A stretch of DNA of 64,000 nucleotides from Kingdonia uniflora (Eukaryota; Streptophyta; Magnoliopsida; Ranunculales; Circaeasteraceae): NCBI GenBank assembly GCA_014058105.1, contig JACGCM010000560.1, forward strand, positions 3,782,001 to 3,846,000, given 5' to 3'. Below, in pieces: positions 11,278 to 23,194 of this stretch; the stretch's first letter is position 1; the number at the start of each line of letters is the position of its first letter. The translations under genes and the position numbers were made by a program. Below the pieces are notes generated by a model. The model made no database searches. It had not been told where the DNA came from and saw only the letters and a list, made by a program, of their open reading frames with translations.

Positions 11278-11500
11278 ATTACTATTTTTATTACTGTAGC
11301 AGATTAGGCTACTCAACAACTACAGTAGGATAGTTTCTCATTTTTTCTATGTTATTTATCATTTTCTTTGCCCGAACTATGGTATTCGTTTGGATATCTT
11401 TGTTATTGTTTTTCTATAGCTTTGTCATTTGTTCAGTAATTTTTGTGAGTTGGTAGATTTATTACTATAGCAGATTAGACTACCTATCAATATTTAATAT
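11278..11500. repeat. Direct repeat of TTATTACT(G/A)TAGCAGATTAG
   Basis: TTATTACTGTAGCAGATTAGG near 11290 and TTATTACTATAGCAGATTAGA near 11459 are direct repeats about 170 bp apart. TTTGTCATTTGTTCAG lies between them, in plus orientation. They may mark the right edge of the MULE domain. No terminal inverted repeat or target duplication was confirmed. Confidence 0.45.
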
Positions 11501-11636
11501 AGAGAATAGGGTGGCAGCTAGGGGGTAGTAGGTGGGACCATTATCAATTTGTTAATTTTAGTATCCATTTTGGAAGAGGTTTGACAAAGTATCAATTTTG
11601 TAAAGATGGCAAAAAGTAGTATTTATTCTCATAATT

Positions 11637-13343
11637 TCCGTTGGGAAATTTATCCCAACAAATTCTTTTTGCTTTTGTTAATTATTCTTCGAAAGAGTCT
11701 TTAGTTCATGTGGATGTTGGCAGAAGATGTAGGTGGATGTTGCTCATGTGGTTTGTAGTTACGTTCTATTTAATACATTGAAGCCTTCCAATCGTAGGTT
11801 GGGACTGTACTTACCATTACCAGTACCTAATCGACCTTGAGAGAGTGTGCTAATGAATTTTATGGGTGGTTTGCCCATGACCAAGTGTAAGAATGATTAT
11901 TTGTTTGTGGTGGTAGATTGATTCAAGAAGATGATAGTTCTTATTCCATGCCAAAAGATCATTACAGGGAAATGAATAGTATGATTATTTTTTAAAGACG
12001 CATGGAGGTATTTCAGGCTCCTTTCTTCTATTATTTATAATAGAGATAATCATTTTTTGGGTCATTTATGGAGATTGTTATGGGGGATGATGGATAGTAA
12101 GTTGAAGAGAAGTACTACATATCATCCGCAAATTGATAGGCAAACAGAGGTTGTCAATCACACTTTGGTTCATTTATTGCGGGGATTCCATTATAAGCAT
12201 CTTGGGATGAGACTCTACCGTATTTTCAATTTTCTTTGAACCAGGCGATTCATGGTTTTAATTTAAAGTCTCCGCTTGAAGTTTGTCTTGGGTATATGCC
12301 TCAAAGCCCCTTTGATTTGGCATTTAGTCTTGGTGATAGGAAGGTGTCTGGGAAGGAGGAAGATGACCAAGTTAAAGCTTAGCATTTTATTAAAAATATA
12401 AGTAAGGTTGCATTTGGATAAGGGATGACTAAATGGAAAAGGTAAGAAGCTCAAGCCTACCCATTATGGCCCGTTTACTATACTCAAGAAGATTGGTGAC
12501 AACGCATTCCAATTGAATTTGCCACCATTTATGAAAATGTATGGTGATTAATGCCGAGCATTTAAAACTCTTTGAGCCGTCTCTCCTTGAAAAAGACTCT
12601 ACAATCGACACTCACCTACCGTCAATTGATAACTTGTAGATGGAAAGAGAAGATCCATTGCATGAGGATAGTATTCTAAAGACGAAGGTTACTACTACAA
12701 GACGGGGAATATCGAGTTGTTCAGAGTTAGGAAAAAATGTCAACTACCTAGCAAGTCGAAGTAGTACAATAGGGAAATCGGTGTGGCCACTTTCCCTTAC
12801 TTCTGGCTCAAGTCTCCTAAAGGGGGGAGCCATGATCCAGGAGGATTTAAACATTAAACCTTATAAAAGATGCCAAGTCATTTGAACGAGCCTTGACACC
12901 GTTCGATCGTGTAAAAGAAAAGTCAAGCCTTCAGTTTTGATCCTGATTTTAGGCAAAATTGCCAAGGTTGTTCGAACGAGCATTGTTGTCATTCAGATAT
13001 GTTAAAGACAAAGGTTTTGCCTTATTTTCTAGGCTTATTTTTGGAAGTCGTTTAAATGACTTATGGGTCCATTTGAACGACTATCACAACTACTTCTAAT
13101 TTATGTCATTTTATGCGCAATGTAGTATTATATTATAACTAAGAAACTTGTAACCTATTAAAGGGCATGGCTAGGCAATGTAAAAGGGAGAGACAAGATA
13201 ATGTAGAATTGGGGTTTAGGAGTAATTCATTGTAATTAATCAAATTGAGCAATAGAAGTTCCTATTGGGAAATTTATCCCACCAAATTCCTTTTGTCTTT
13301 GTTAATTCTTCTTCAAAGGAGTCTCTAGTTCGATTGTTGATTA
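11637..13343 (+). mobile_element. Deleted Ty3/gypsy chromovirus: LTR tail, integrase, chromodomain, 3' LTR
   Basis: The left edge (11637-11712) matches the last part of the LTR at 12833-13343 (GGGAAATTTATCCCA...AAATTC, GAGTCT.TAGTTC). The coding remnant follows directly, so protease, reverse transcriptase and most gag are deleted. The remnant has integrase words (DYLFVVVDRF, TYHPQIDRQTEVVN), a GPF-type integrase tail, and a chromodomain-like end with DPL.E....K...TRRG spacing. Frames are interrupted by stops. A polypurine tract (AAAGGGGGGA) precedes the LTR. It is the same family as 43692-46959. Confidence 0.75.
12833..13343 (+). repeat. 3' LTR of the deleted chromovirus (511 bp)
   Basis: It begins TGATCCAGGAGGAT just after the polypurine tract and ends TTGATTA. 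Start and end match the LTR pair at 43692 and 46446. It contains several GTTCGAACGA-like palindromic words (12880-13080). It abuts the SABATH stump; the next 5 bases are CAAAG. Confidence 0.75.
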
Positions 13344-13601
13344 CAAAGTCTGCAATGCTGATGTTTTTAGGGAATGTAGTGGTATTGAGACTTAGGATTG
13401 CTTCCTCTAAGAAAGGTTTGGTTATGGATATAAACTTTTCGTGATTAATATGCTATGTATACAAGTTAACTAGAAGTAAGCAATTTTAACCTAATTTACG
13501 GGCAAGATTAGGGGATATAAAATCACACTCGAATTACAAGCCTGAGATTTTGAGCTTTTATCATAGCTTGTCTCACCATCATCCCCATTCACCAACTTCA
13601 T
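13344..13601 (-). pseudogene. SABATH methyltransferase stump: exon 1 and start of exon 2
   Basis: Exon 1 (13601-13542) reads MKLVNGDDGETSYDKSSKSQ, the SABATH N-terminal signature GxGETSYAxNSxxQ that helps bind SAM and the substrate carboxylate. After a ~100-bp intron, exon 2 (about 13441-13344) reads ITKPFLEEAILSLN and ISIADF, the start of the IADLGCSxGPN SAM-binding motif. It is cut exactly there by the chromovirus LTR. The expected GT donor after exon 1 is GC, and the exon 2 acceptor is mutated. The remaining exons are not found to the left. This is a third member of the SABATH cluster. Confidence 0.8.
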
Positions 13602-14134
13602 ATTTTGCCCTCTCTCTCTCTCACACACACACTTATGGACACAGGAGTGTTATATAGTAAGTCTTATTAAAAATGATTATTTGTACGAGAATACTATAAT
13701 ACAACTTTGTGGTAGATTTGTACCGTATTTTCCTTGTATATCAGTATAATAGTTGAACATAACAAGTTGGATATCTCTCTTCTTTGTCTAGCTCTCTTAA
13801 CTATATATGCGAAAAAAATGATCTTAGGTTATCTTTAGTTAAATTTAGTTCTTGCAGATCTCCATCACAAAGAATCTTCCCACAATGTCAGACCCTATCC
13901 TAGACCACTCCAAAATGAAGATAGCTTTATCTAACGCTATGTGGACCTTGGTTCATCTACAATCTTCGGCCATTGTCTCATGCTTCGACAACGAAGAAGC
14001 TAAACTCAAGAATAAGAAAAAAACAATGCGTAATAAACCTAAGACCGAAGTACTCACTATTTGTATGTATTATCCCGAGGTACTCTACATCAACAATATC
14101 CATCTAAGCGAGGAGAGCCTCCCATTATGCCCAT
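13602..14134. other. Left flank of the Tat element; no gene recognised
   Basis: A (TC)n(AC)n microsatellite lies at about 13611-13632. A 95-codon plus frame at 13852-14139 shows no recognisable domain and runs into the LTR. The last ~20 bases (CTCCCATTATGCCC) resemble 34780-34793. See the duplicated-flank entry at 34764-35180. Confidence 0.4.
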
Positions 14135-14710
14135 TGTAAGAACCTAATTTCGTATATCGAACTTAGTCTCTCACGCAAATGATAATTAGAATTTTAGTAG
14201 GAAATTAACAATTGATAACACAAGGTTTAGCGTGGAAAACCTTTAAATAGGTTAAAAACCACAACCTTTCTTGAAGATTTAGAAAGAAAGGTATTATTGA
14301 TGATTGCTAGCTATTATAAAGAATGCTCTGAGTGTTCTGTGTTAAGTTTTATTGGCAGAATCCTTTGTGTAGAATTTCATGTCCTTTATCTGTAGTTTAT
14401 TAATCCTATTTATAGGTCTTATAATGTGATCGTTTGATGACCATTATTATTCTTAATGATGGATGTTGTAATATGGATTTAATGAGTCATTGAACTGATT
14501 GTATAACGGTCTGATCCTTCTATTTTGTAACGGCTTCATTAATGACAGAGTGCTTGTTAAATCGAGCTGTTGATGTAGAGGTTGAGAATAATGAGTAAAA
14601 CTCTACAGTTGTTCCATAGTATGCCATGTAATCGTATGTTGATGAGGTCGAGTGAACATATGATGGTTGAAGATGAGGCTTGAGCTTGAGATCCGGAATA
14701 GGCTACTACA
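14135..14710 (-). repeat. 3' LTR of the Tat element
   Basis: It aligns along its length with 31807-32332, including GTATATCGAA.TTAGTCTCTCAC, ATTGATGATTGCTAGCTATTA and CATGCCATGTAATCGTATG in modified form. It has extra bases around 14430-14480 that the 5' LTR lacks. The adjacent minus-strand GAGAGGGGGCGAT (14711-14723) is the polypurine tract. Confidence 0.9.
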
Positions 14711-14789
14711 ATCGCCCCCTCTCAGCCAAGAGCATGAGAAGCATTATGAGTGGGTGTTGTTGGTTGAGAAGCTTCATTGATACTGTATT

Positions 14790-15440
14790 TAATATCAGGG
14801 AATTATTTCCAATGCTTCTTCATGAATATATGCGTCGCTGTTGGGTTCCTAGAACCAATGGTTTTGGTCAAAATTGTTGCATGGGAATTCCTTCTGACAT
14901 TGGGAATTTGGAACGTCGTCTTTAAGGAGGTTGCAGTATAAATGCTTTTATGGTTGGTTGTTGCAGTTGTTATTCGCTAAGTATTTCTTTGACTCCATTT
15001 CTTATATAACTTTTCTTCTATGTATCTGCTATGTTGAGAGGATGGTGACCACCAGACGGTAGTCTCATGAGGATAGGGTTCTTGCTTAATTATAAAAGCT
15101 ACTTTGGGACCCAGTCTCTGAACTTTCCTATGCCAATTCTGGTGCGTCGTACCTACCATGATATGATGTATAAAGAGGTGGAGGAGGCGGATGATGACTA
15201 TTATTAAATGGTCTTCTTCCATTATATGGTGATGTCGGAGGAGGGGTCAGGAATGGTCTGCGTCTGCTGGCAGAGGAGGCTGTTACAATAAGGATAAAGC
15301 TACTGGCGTTCATCTGAGGAAGTCCCATCGGTACCCTGCTGGTGATTGGGTTCTATAAAATATAATCATTCTTCTTTCACTGTCACGCGTGGGTGGTGAG
15401 GGTTATAGAGGAAGAAGGGAGATGAGAGAGTGGAAGTATG
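14790..15440 (-). pseudogene. Proline-rich 3'-module ORF of the Tat element
   Basis: On the minus strand a frame from about 15328 reads MGLPQMNASS, a Ser/Arg segment, PFLTPPPTSPYNG and HHPPPPPLYTSYHGR. It continues, after a frame change, as NWHRKVQRLGPKVAF and TTVWWSPSSQHSRYIEEKLY. It lies in element sense between the antisense ORF and the 3' LTR. A diverged copy sits at 2040-2690 on the plus strand. Domain unknown. Conservation of the same peptide words in two places suggests it was once coding. Confidence 0.5.
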
Positions 15441-16720
15441 CTTCAAATTTTCATCTTCAGGCTATTTTACAGCCATCTTCATTTTTCTTGAAGAAGAGTT
15501 TTGGTCTGTAAACTAATGTAATGTGGTTTGTAAATCATTCTTTAAGAAAGTTCTAATATGTTGTAGGAAACATTCGAGCTAATGAATTTTTTTGTTATGT
15601 CAATGTTGTATTGTAGTTCGAACTAAAAAATGATATGTCTAGCATACTTGTGAAATGCCCTATTTGATAAGGGAACTATGAAATAAGAATGGTAACTCAA
15701 ACTGTTGATGAATCTAAGTCTATGATAAAAAGTAAAAATAGCAAAAAGAATTCCGTAGGTTGGAAATATGTTGAAGTTTGATAGGCACTTGTGTTAAACT
15801 AAAAAAAGCTTATTGGTACGAGCTACTAGACATCAAACTATGGTAGAATTGTTCTGAACAAATTAAACTGTAGTGAACTTGGTATGTAAGTATATCAGTA
15901 AAGAAATTAGGAAGTCAGTTTGAAAAGGGAAGTTCGGAAATGTAATGAGGCCGTTTGATGAAATCAAACAAATATTGGGCTAGTATGATCGTATTGATTG
16001 GGATGAGAGTCGTATGCTTTTAAATATGAGAATACTTTTAGTTGAACTAGTTGTCGAATTTATGATATGTCAACCAGGAATTACATAAAATTGTGTTATG
16101 TGAACTATTTGTATAATTTTTGATCTGTCATCATGGAGTTGTGCAATGGTATATAACACAGTTATCATTTTTAATATGCGTACTTCCGTGGACTAGATTG
16201 GTAGAGTTCTAATGAGCTGTATCCTTTTTCTTAAAGGCAAAGTATACTGCTGGCACGCTATAAGTATCCTTTGCCGATGATAGAGGATGTTGATTCCATA
16301 CGGCCATATCCTGGTGTATTGACGGTGCGTTGAGTAGTTGTTTCAAACTATTTTGAAAGTGCCTTGATGTAGTTGGGTAAAGGATATTTGTCTGCGGGTG
16401 CTTGGTTAAAGCTACTACTGAACGTACTTGAATATTTTATACGAGCTCTATCTTTGTGGATGTGTCATATGTGCGAAGCACGTGATGAATAAGATCATCG
16501 TAGGATACACCTCTTAGAATAAAAAATAATAGTTGTTAAAATACTCCTAAAATTCTGCTGATATCTTTGTTTACAAAAATTTGTTCCCGTGGAATATATC
16601 TTCCCTCAAAATCTGTTTGGTAGGCGATATTAGTGGTGCAAACAGATCTCCATGTTGGCTATATAAGATCTTGATCCTTTGGTTCTATGCATTGTACTCT
16701 TTTACAGGAAAAGCTTGCTA
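15440..16720. other. Non-coding part of the Tat 3' region
   Basis: No frame of interest and no repeat with other parts of the window was seen. It lies between the proline-rich module and the first antisense ORF. Confidence 0.5.
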
Positions 16721-16728
16721 TTGGTTGA

Positions 16729-17091
16729 TTGGAAGTTATCATGGCGAGGACACGTTCTCAACGTATTCATCATGCGGCAGAAGGTAGGTTAAACATCAAG
16801 GTGGCTAAACTCCATGAGCGGTACTTTCACCTTCTACTTTATAATCTTGTGTTACCAGAGTGGCTGTTGCAGTTGGACAGTTTGGACGATGAAGGTAGAC
16901 GTGCAGAGTATGATCGTTATTTTTGGTGTGATGTATTTTGTAAGTTGCTGGATACAGCCTTGCGAGAAGAAACTGTTCGAGAGATCGCACGGGATAAACT
17001 GGCTAAAGAGGACGAGAGGGCAGCAGGAGGGGAGATAATTCCATGTGGTGAAGTGAATTACCCGGGCTATTTTAAATGTAACTATAAGTGA
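16729..17091 (+). CDS. Short basic-acidic ORF on the antisense strand of the Tat element
   Basis: This is a 120-codon open frame. The internal ATG at 16741 gives MARTRSQRIHHAAEG, a basic start. It is followed by LHERYFHLLLYNLVLPEWLLQL, an acidic DDEGRRAEYDRYFW segment and a charged helical KLAKEDERAAGGE. It stays open to its stop, unlike most frames here. It lies upstream of the coiled-coil antisense gene and on the same strand, so it may be a separate small gene or an upstream exon. I do not recognise the family. Confidence 0.4.
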   Translation: MEVIMARTRSQRIHHAAEGRLNIKVAKLHERYFHLLLYNLVLPEWLLQLDSLDDEGRRAEYDRYFWCDVFCKLLDTALREETVREIARDKLAKEDERAAGGEIIPCGEVNYPGYFKCNYK

Positions 17092-17566
17092 ATGTAAGCT
17101 CGAATTGTAGTAGCTCAAAATGAATAAGTAATCTGTTTGCAGTGTTTTGTTTTTGTTTTTTTGCTGATTGTAGAGTAATGCAAATTGAATCTGCGAACTG
17201 AAAAGTAGAATCAATGTGTTTGTTGTTAAACTGCTTATGTGGCAGATACTATGGATTATAACTGTCTGATTCTAACAGCTATACAGATAATTTTGAATTT
17301 TGAATATTTGCTATTTATAAGAATGTCATATGGTGTAGTATTATGATCTTGATTAAGTATAAAAGAAAGGTGATGGATCGTGTAGATTGTTTTGGGGAAG
17401 AGGGATGGAATTGTTTAATGGCTGAAGGTAGAGACAGACGTGATAACAACAAACATTATCATAGAGGTCACGGTGATGCTGTTTGGTGAAATGATGTGCC
17501 TGTAGGAATAGTAAGGGTGACCGACATGTGTCTGAAAGAGCCATCGTTTCTAAAATCGAGGGAGAG

Positions 17567-17574
17567 TATAAAAA
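17567..17574 (+). promoter_or_regulatory. TATA box of the Tat antisense gene
   Basis: TATAAAAA is followed by a pyrimidine-rich start region (CTCGTCTTTCTCTCCCTC) and a ~200-nt GA-rich leader before ATG 17772. This gives the antisense gene its own promoter, independent of the LTRs. Confidence 0.5.
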
Positions 17575-17771
17575 CTCGTCTTTCTCTCCCTCATAAATTA
17601 TCTACAGTTATTGAGAGAGAAAAAATAGCATAACCAGTGTTTCTAGAGAGAGAAAATGCTTGAGTTCTGAGTGTAATTTTGTAGAGAAAGTTTTATGTGG
17701 TGAAAGATAGTTGTTAGAGAAATGACAGAATCAGTCAATCTCTGTGAAAGGTGTAGGTAAAGTAGAAGATT

Positions 17772-20700
17772 ATGGGTCTTCTAGAACAGGTTAGTAAACT
17801 TTGTTCCTCTATTTTGTTTATAGTGAATGGTACTCTGTATATGATTGATTAGGGATGTTTAAATTTGGGAATGTAGGGGATAAACAATTATTGTTTACCT
17901 GTATTAGTGGATATTTACAAAATCATTGGGTATGGTAACAAAGGTTTGGAGAAACAGAAAAAACTATTTTTGGAGAAGAAGAGGGAAAGGTAAAATTGAT
18001 TTTCTATTGTTTTAGAAAGTTTTGAAAATAAATGCCTTGACTGGGTAAAAAGTATAAGTGGGGGTTATCTCTGTTGTGTGTGTGGTATATCATATAATTC
18101 TGTAAGTACTGAATCATAGAGATAAAGAAAATAATATAAGATTGTTTGTACTTGTAGGTCCAGTATGTGTTCAAAAACCTAAAGCCCAATAGTAAATTTG
18201 TAGTGTCATCCAGTTCAGAGGAAACATCATCATCGGGTAGAGAGGGCGATTGCAGAGATATGGAGGAGACGGTAGATAGAAGAGAAGTCATTGTGGGTGC
18301 AGGGATTAAAAGACCTAGTGGAGAGAGTAATGTAGTTGAGGAAGATGATATGGGGGTGAAGGAGGAATTCTTTTAGGTATATCCATAAGGAGAAGATGTA
18401 GGGAAAGAATACATGAAATTTAAAAAGAAGTTAGCAGAAAAGTGGGAAAATTATGTAATGGAGCAAGGTCTATGGTTTAGAATCTTGGTACACTAGGGAA
18501 AAGGGAAGAGGTATACTATCAAGTATCCAGTTTGGATTTGTGGAAGAGGGAAAAAGGACTTGGGAAAGATGTAGAGATTACGTGCCATAATGGGTCGGGT
18601 ATGGCAGACCCGAATGATGGTTTTTTGTGCTATCTAAATTAGGTCGTATATGGTCTTTGGATTCCTTGGACCTTTTTTGAGATAATGAGGGTGTGTGAGG
18701 CATTGAATAAGAAGTGGAGAGAGGATGAGACTACAAAACAGTTCGTAGCAGTTGACGTGCTAAAATTTTATAAAATGAAGTATGTCAAAGCCCGTAGTAG
18801 TGGTTATCTATTTAGTAACTCGTCTAGGCTAAAGTTTTTGACTTTGAATCTAATGGTAGACCATGGAATGGCCACCTTATATTGGTAGGGGAAATTGTAT
18901 GCAGGTTCCAGATAAACCAGTGTTCGATTTGGACCATAAATATTTTAATCTGAGTAAGTAACGCCTGCTAACTTGACCGAATATCAGTTTGTCTTCGAGC
19001 TGCTAATTATGTCCTTGATTTTGTTTGTCAGGTCCTGATCCTAAATTCTTCCCTGATAATATGAGCTTGTTTGATTGCATAGCTCTCGAACAGGTCGAGT
19101 TGAAGTAAGTGCTCGGAGAGTTGAATATCCGTAGGGATAAAAAAGTAGACTCGACAGTTCCAAAAGTTTAATGAGCTCACAAAAATAAAGCTATGGATGA
19201 GAAAGGTACAAAAGATTTAGAGCGAGCGAGGTACAAAAGATTTAGAGGCCGAAAAAGACACTGCCAGAATCTTCTCATTATACTATGGGGGTAGCCCAAG
19301 GGAATGATGATGACAACATAGCTGTTACGGATGTGGTGGAGCAGCAGACGGTGAATGAGGTCGCTTTTCTAGAAGCAAAAAAGAGGTCTCTGAAAAGGAA
19401 ATAACATGAGATCGAAGGTAGTGACCAAACTTAGGCTAAGGCTGTGACCAAGCTGGGGAAAATAGAACTGAGGTATTTTAAAATGGTGGGGACCGAGCCG
19501 AAGCAGCTTATAGAGGCTTTTCAAGAGCAAACGACGAATGTACATATTAATATTATCTATTTGCATTATTGTGGTTGATATATGTATTGCGCATCTCATG
19601 TATTGTATTGGAAGTTCTCGATACTGATACAAAGAGCTACAAATTTTATTGAGAATAGAAACCAGGAGTATTTAGAGCTTACTCAGAGGTTTGATGTTCA
19701 AATAGCTCAGATGAAGGAACTCGAGGAGAAGCTTAAGAAGGAGAGAGGGAGAGCAAGGTAGAAGAGGCGAAGGCTGCTGAAGAGTGGTATGCATTACTAT
19801 TTAAGTACGAGGAGATTATGGCAAAAGATTTTGTAGAGGTGAGGGTTGGCAAAAATCATATGATCCAATCCTACCGCCATTTTGGGTTAAGCGAGACCGA
19901 TATCGATCTGGGCCTAGCAGGTAGGTACCAGGAGATAATTTTTCCTTCGGATACAGAAGACGAACCTGTTGAAGATGTTGCTGAGGTAGAAACTGGCAAA
20001 TATATTTAAATATTATTTTGTGGTATCCTATTTTAAACTATTTTGTTATGTTCTGACTTTGATGAGACTGTTTTCTGTGTGCTTTAAAACTGTGAAGTTT
20101 TATAGTCATAAGTTTATTGTGCCTTGTTTGAATATTTGTTTGATAACAAAAAAATTATAATCTGTGTAGGAGATAGAGCGGTTGAGAAGAACTATTTCCA
20201 CTCTGGAGAGATCGTTGAGTAGAGCGAGGGATTTTGTAACTCATATTCAACAGGTATAAAATAAAATTGAGTATGAGAGATGGCAGTTTAAATTTAATTT
20301 AAAGAAATTTTTCAAAAGAATTATATGATCTACAGTGTAGATACGCAAAAATAAAAATAGAGAGGGATGATATTTTAAGAAAAGAGGAGAAGAGAGGGGT
20401 GCTAGTATGAAAATCTAAAGACTTGATTTGTTTAACTGGCCCGAGTGATAAAGCCAAGTTTCAGAAGCATTTGGTAACTTTAATACTGTGTTTTGAGGCC
20501 GAAGTAGATAGTGAGCTGGGTTTAAAAGAGACTTACATTGAGCTCTTAAAGGAAAGGGGTGTAGTACTTGACCCAGCTTGAGTTATGTTTTTAGTTCAAG
20601 AGGCACGTAATCGTCATAGCATAGAGGTAAAAAAATATTCAGTTCGAGCTGGTGTGTCTGTCATATGGGGTGACGTAGGTCCCTTACTTGATGTTATTGG

Positions 20701-22751
20701 CTTTCTATAGGATCGAAGAGCAATGAGGATTTTGTTTTTCAAAATAAGGAAATGTCAGATAGAGGTATAAGGCAAGTTAGAGGGTGAGTTTAAAGGAGTT
20801 GCAAAACATGCTGAAGCAAAGTACGGAGCAAAATACCTTGCTGACAAATCAGCTAACAAAAGAAATAACTGTTAGAAAAAGGTAGAAGGGGAATTGAAAG
20901 AGTTGGGAATATTATAGAAGGATACGCGTAGGCATCTTCATAGATCAAATATGATGTTGAATGAGCATATGTATCTGTCGCGAGCAAAGGTAGCAGCGCA
21001 AACGGATTATGAACGTCATATAAAGAGCATGATTGAGTTTTATGGTGGGGAGTTGGCAATGATAGAGAACGAATTTTGGAAATATATTATCGGTTGTGGG
21101 AAAAACTTTGATGTAGAGAATGAAAAAGCTAAAAATATGTGGTTTATGAAGGATGAGGAGGAAATAGATATTGAAAACTAGCTCCTAGACTGGCACAAAA
21201 TTTGTTAGAAGAGGACGAGGAGGACGTTGAGAGCCTGATACCTCGGTCACGGCGAAAGCAGCGCCAGCAGAAGGTGGTAATCTTTATTTTACCTTTGGAT
21301 GTGCAAGTGATATGCCAAGGCAATAAGGAAATAGGGGGCATTCCTCTCGTAGTTCAAGGGAGCGAAAGTAAAGTATTTATGCTGTTCAATAACATGCATA
21401 TGCATTAGATATCCGTATACTGTTTTGTTGACAAATAAATCTGTCATGTTTGTAATTACATGAATATAGATGTAGATCGATCCTACACAAGTAATTTATT
21501 ATTGTAAGATCGATCAGACACAACCGCTATTAGTAAAATTGTGATCTGTAATGATATTTAAACTATTTTGATGTACAAACTGTGTTGGATGTAAGTTAGA
21601 ACTATCGGAGCAGGTCGAACTGGCAGAGGTTCAAAATCAGTATGAAGTGTTACGCATTTTGAGCGAAAAATTGAATGCTGATTTGAACTTCCATCGTGAA
21701 GCACAAAAAAATACTATTGAGTTAAATATAAACATGGAGGTAAGGATGATTGAAGAACAAGATACGGTGGATCATCTTACCGAACAATTGGAAAGAAAGG
21801 AGGCTAAACTAGCCAGTGTGCAAGAAAAAGTAGAGGAATCAAATGAGGTTGTAAAGAAAATGGAGTTAGACATTGAAAAAGCTCAATGTCATAAATTAAT
21901 ATCTTGGAATGAGTAACCAGGAAGAGGCGGAATTAATACCTGCACGAGTTAAAATGATAGATTAGTTAGCGATGTTGAAGAAAGAAGAGGACAGTACTAA
22001 ATGCTTGCAGGTTTGGATAAACATGCTAGAGGTGGAAGTACTTAGCATACGAGCTGCTGTGAGGAAGGCAGAAGAGCGAGCCAACTAGTTTAAAAGAATG
22101 TGGAATGTTGCGAAAAGTAAAGAAAAAGAGTTAGAGGAAGCTAACATCAAATAGAATGAGTTAGCAAAAAAGTATTAGGTTAAGATAGGGAACTTAGAGG
22201 ATGCAGTTCAAGTGTTGGAATTAAATGTTTTGGAGTAGGAAACGGTAGCTGGGGTGCTGACTAGTTCGAATAACAAATTAGAGAAGGATCTTGTGACAGC
22301 TCAACAAAATCTTAACATAGAGGTTGATCAAAGGGACCATAATCAATTCGTTATGGAGGAATCATTGATTATGTTGGGATAAATGGACGAATTTATGATG
22401 GTGATGGAAGCACAAAATAAAACTTCTATGGAGGAAAAATTAGCAATTGAGGATCGTTATACAATTTTGGAAGTTATGCTAAATGAGGCAAAAGGATAGA
22501 TTGCGGAGCTCATCGTGCCTGGCAAGGTTAAGCTTGAGGTAAGTGACATGCATGACAGAGAAATGGTGGCAGTGCTTACCTATTTTGTGTCTGCGCTCAA
22601 GAGACTGGAAAAAGAAGGGGACACGATTCATGATGGCATGATCGCAAATGGTGTGAAGCGTGATATACAACTAGTTTGGACTGATTATCTAGATCGTATT
22701 ATGTTAAGAATCAGTGCTCTTTCTAAGAGCAGGCTTGATGAAGGAAGATAA
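17772..22751 (+). pseudogene. Antisense coiled-coil gene of the Tat element (putative gypsy-type transposon protein)
   Basis: It starts MGLLEQ (17772-17789) with donor CAG|GTTAGT. The next exon begins at 18158 after CTTGTAG and encodes a Ser/Glu-rich acidic tail (VVSSSSEETSSSGREGD). Further on come a region with YTIKYPVWICG and YGLWIPWTFFEIMRVCEALN (18.5-18.9 kb), a probable intron at 18955-19031, and then long charged heptad repeats from about 19.1 to 22.75 kb (for example LTEQLERKEAKLASVQEKVEE at 21.8 kb, written here only in part). Many in-frame stops show decay. The layout resembles the Pfam Transposase_28 class of plant gypsy-associated proteins; that is an inference from architecture. 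It runs opposite to gag-pol. Confidence 0.5.
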
Positions 22752-23194
22752 ATTATTACTGTGAGGGTACCATAACTGATGCGTCGGCGTCCTCTAAAAC
22801 GTGGTAAAAGTTTGTGTGATAATCCACTGGCTGAACTTAGTGATTGAGTGTCAGCACTGTTGCAAAAGTGAACTACTTGTATTAGATCACCTAAAATATA
22901 GAAGATAGAGTGTGAATGTTATACTGTAGAAAAATTTGGCTAATAGTAGAATTAGTGATCTGTATGTATTTGTATTGACCTTTGATGACCAATTATGGTT
23001 TTAACGTGTGTAATATGTTAGCCGAATTGGGTAACTAATAACTGACCTGTAGTATTATAGAAGATTGAATTGCATTAAGCAATAACTGACCTATTATGTG
23101 TTAGAATATTAAATTGGTGAACCAATAATCAAACTTTTATGTGAGCAGAATTGGGGTCGTCCCATTGGTTATCTGTGATATAGTAGATGTGCTC

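Noticed and set aside
20041..20170. Organelle-derived DNA in the AT-rich stretches
   Set aside because: No plastid or mitochondrial gene word was recognised anywhere in the window.
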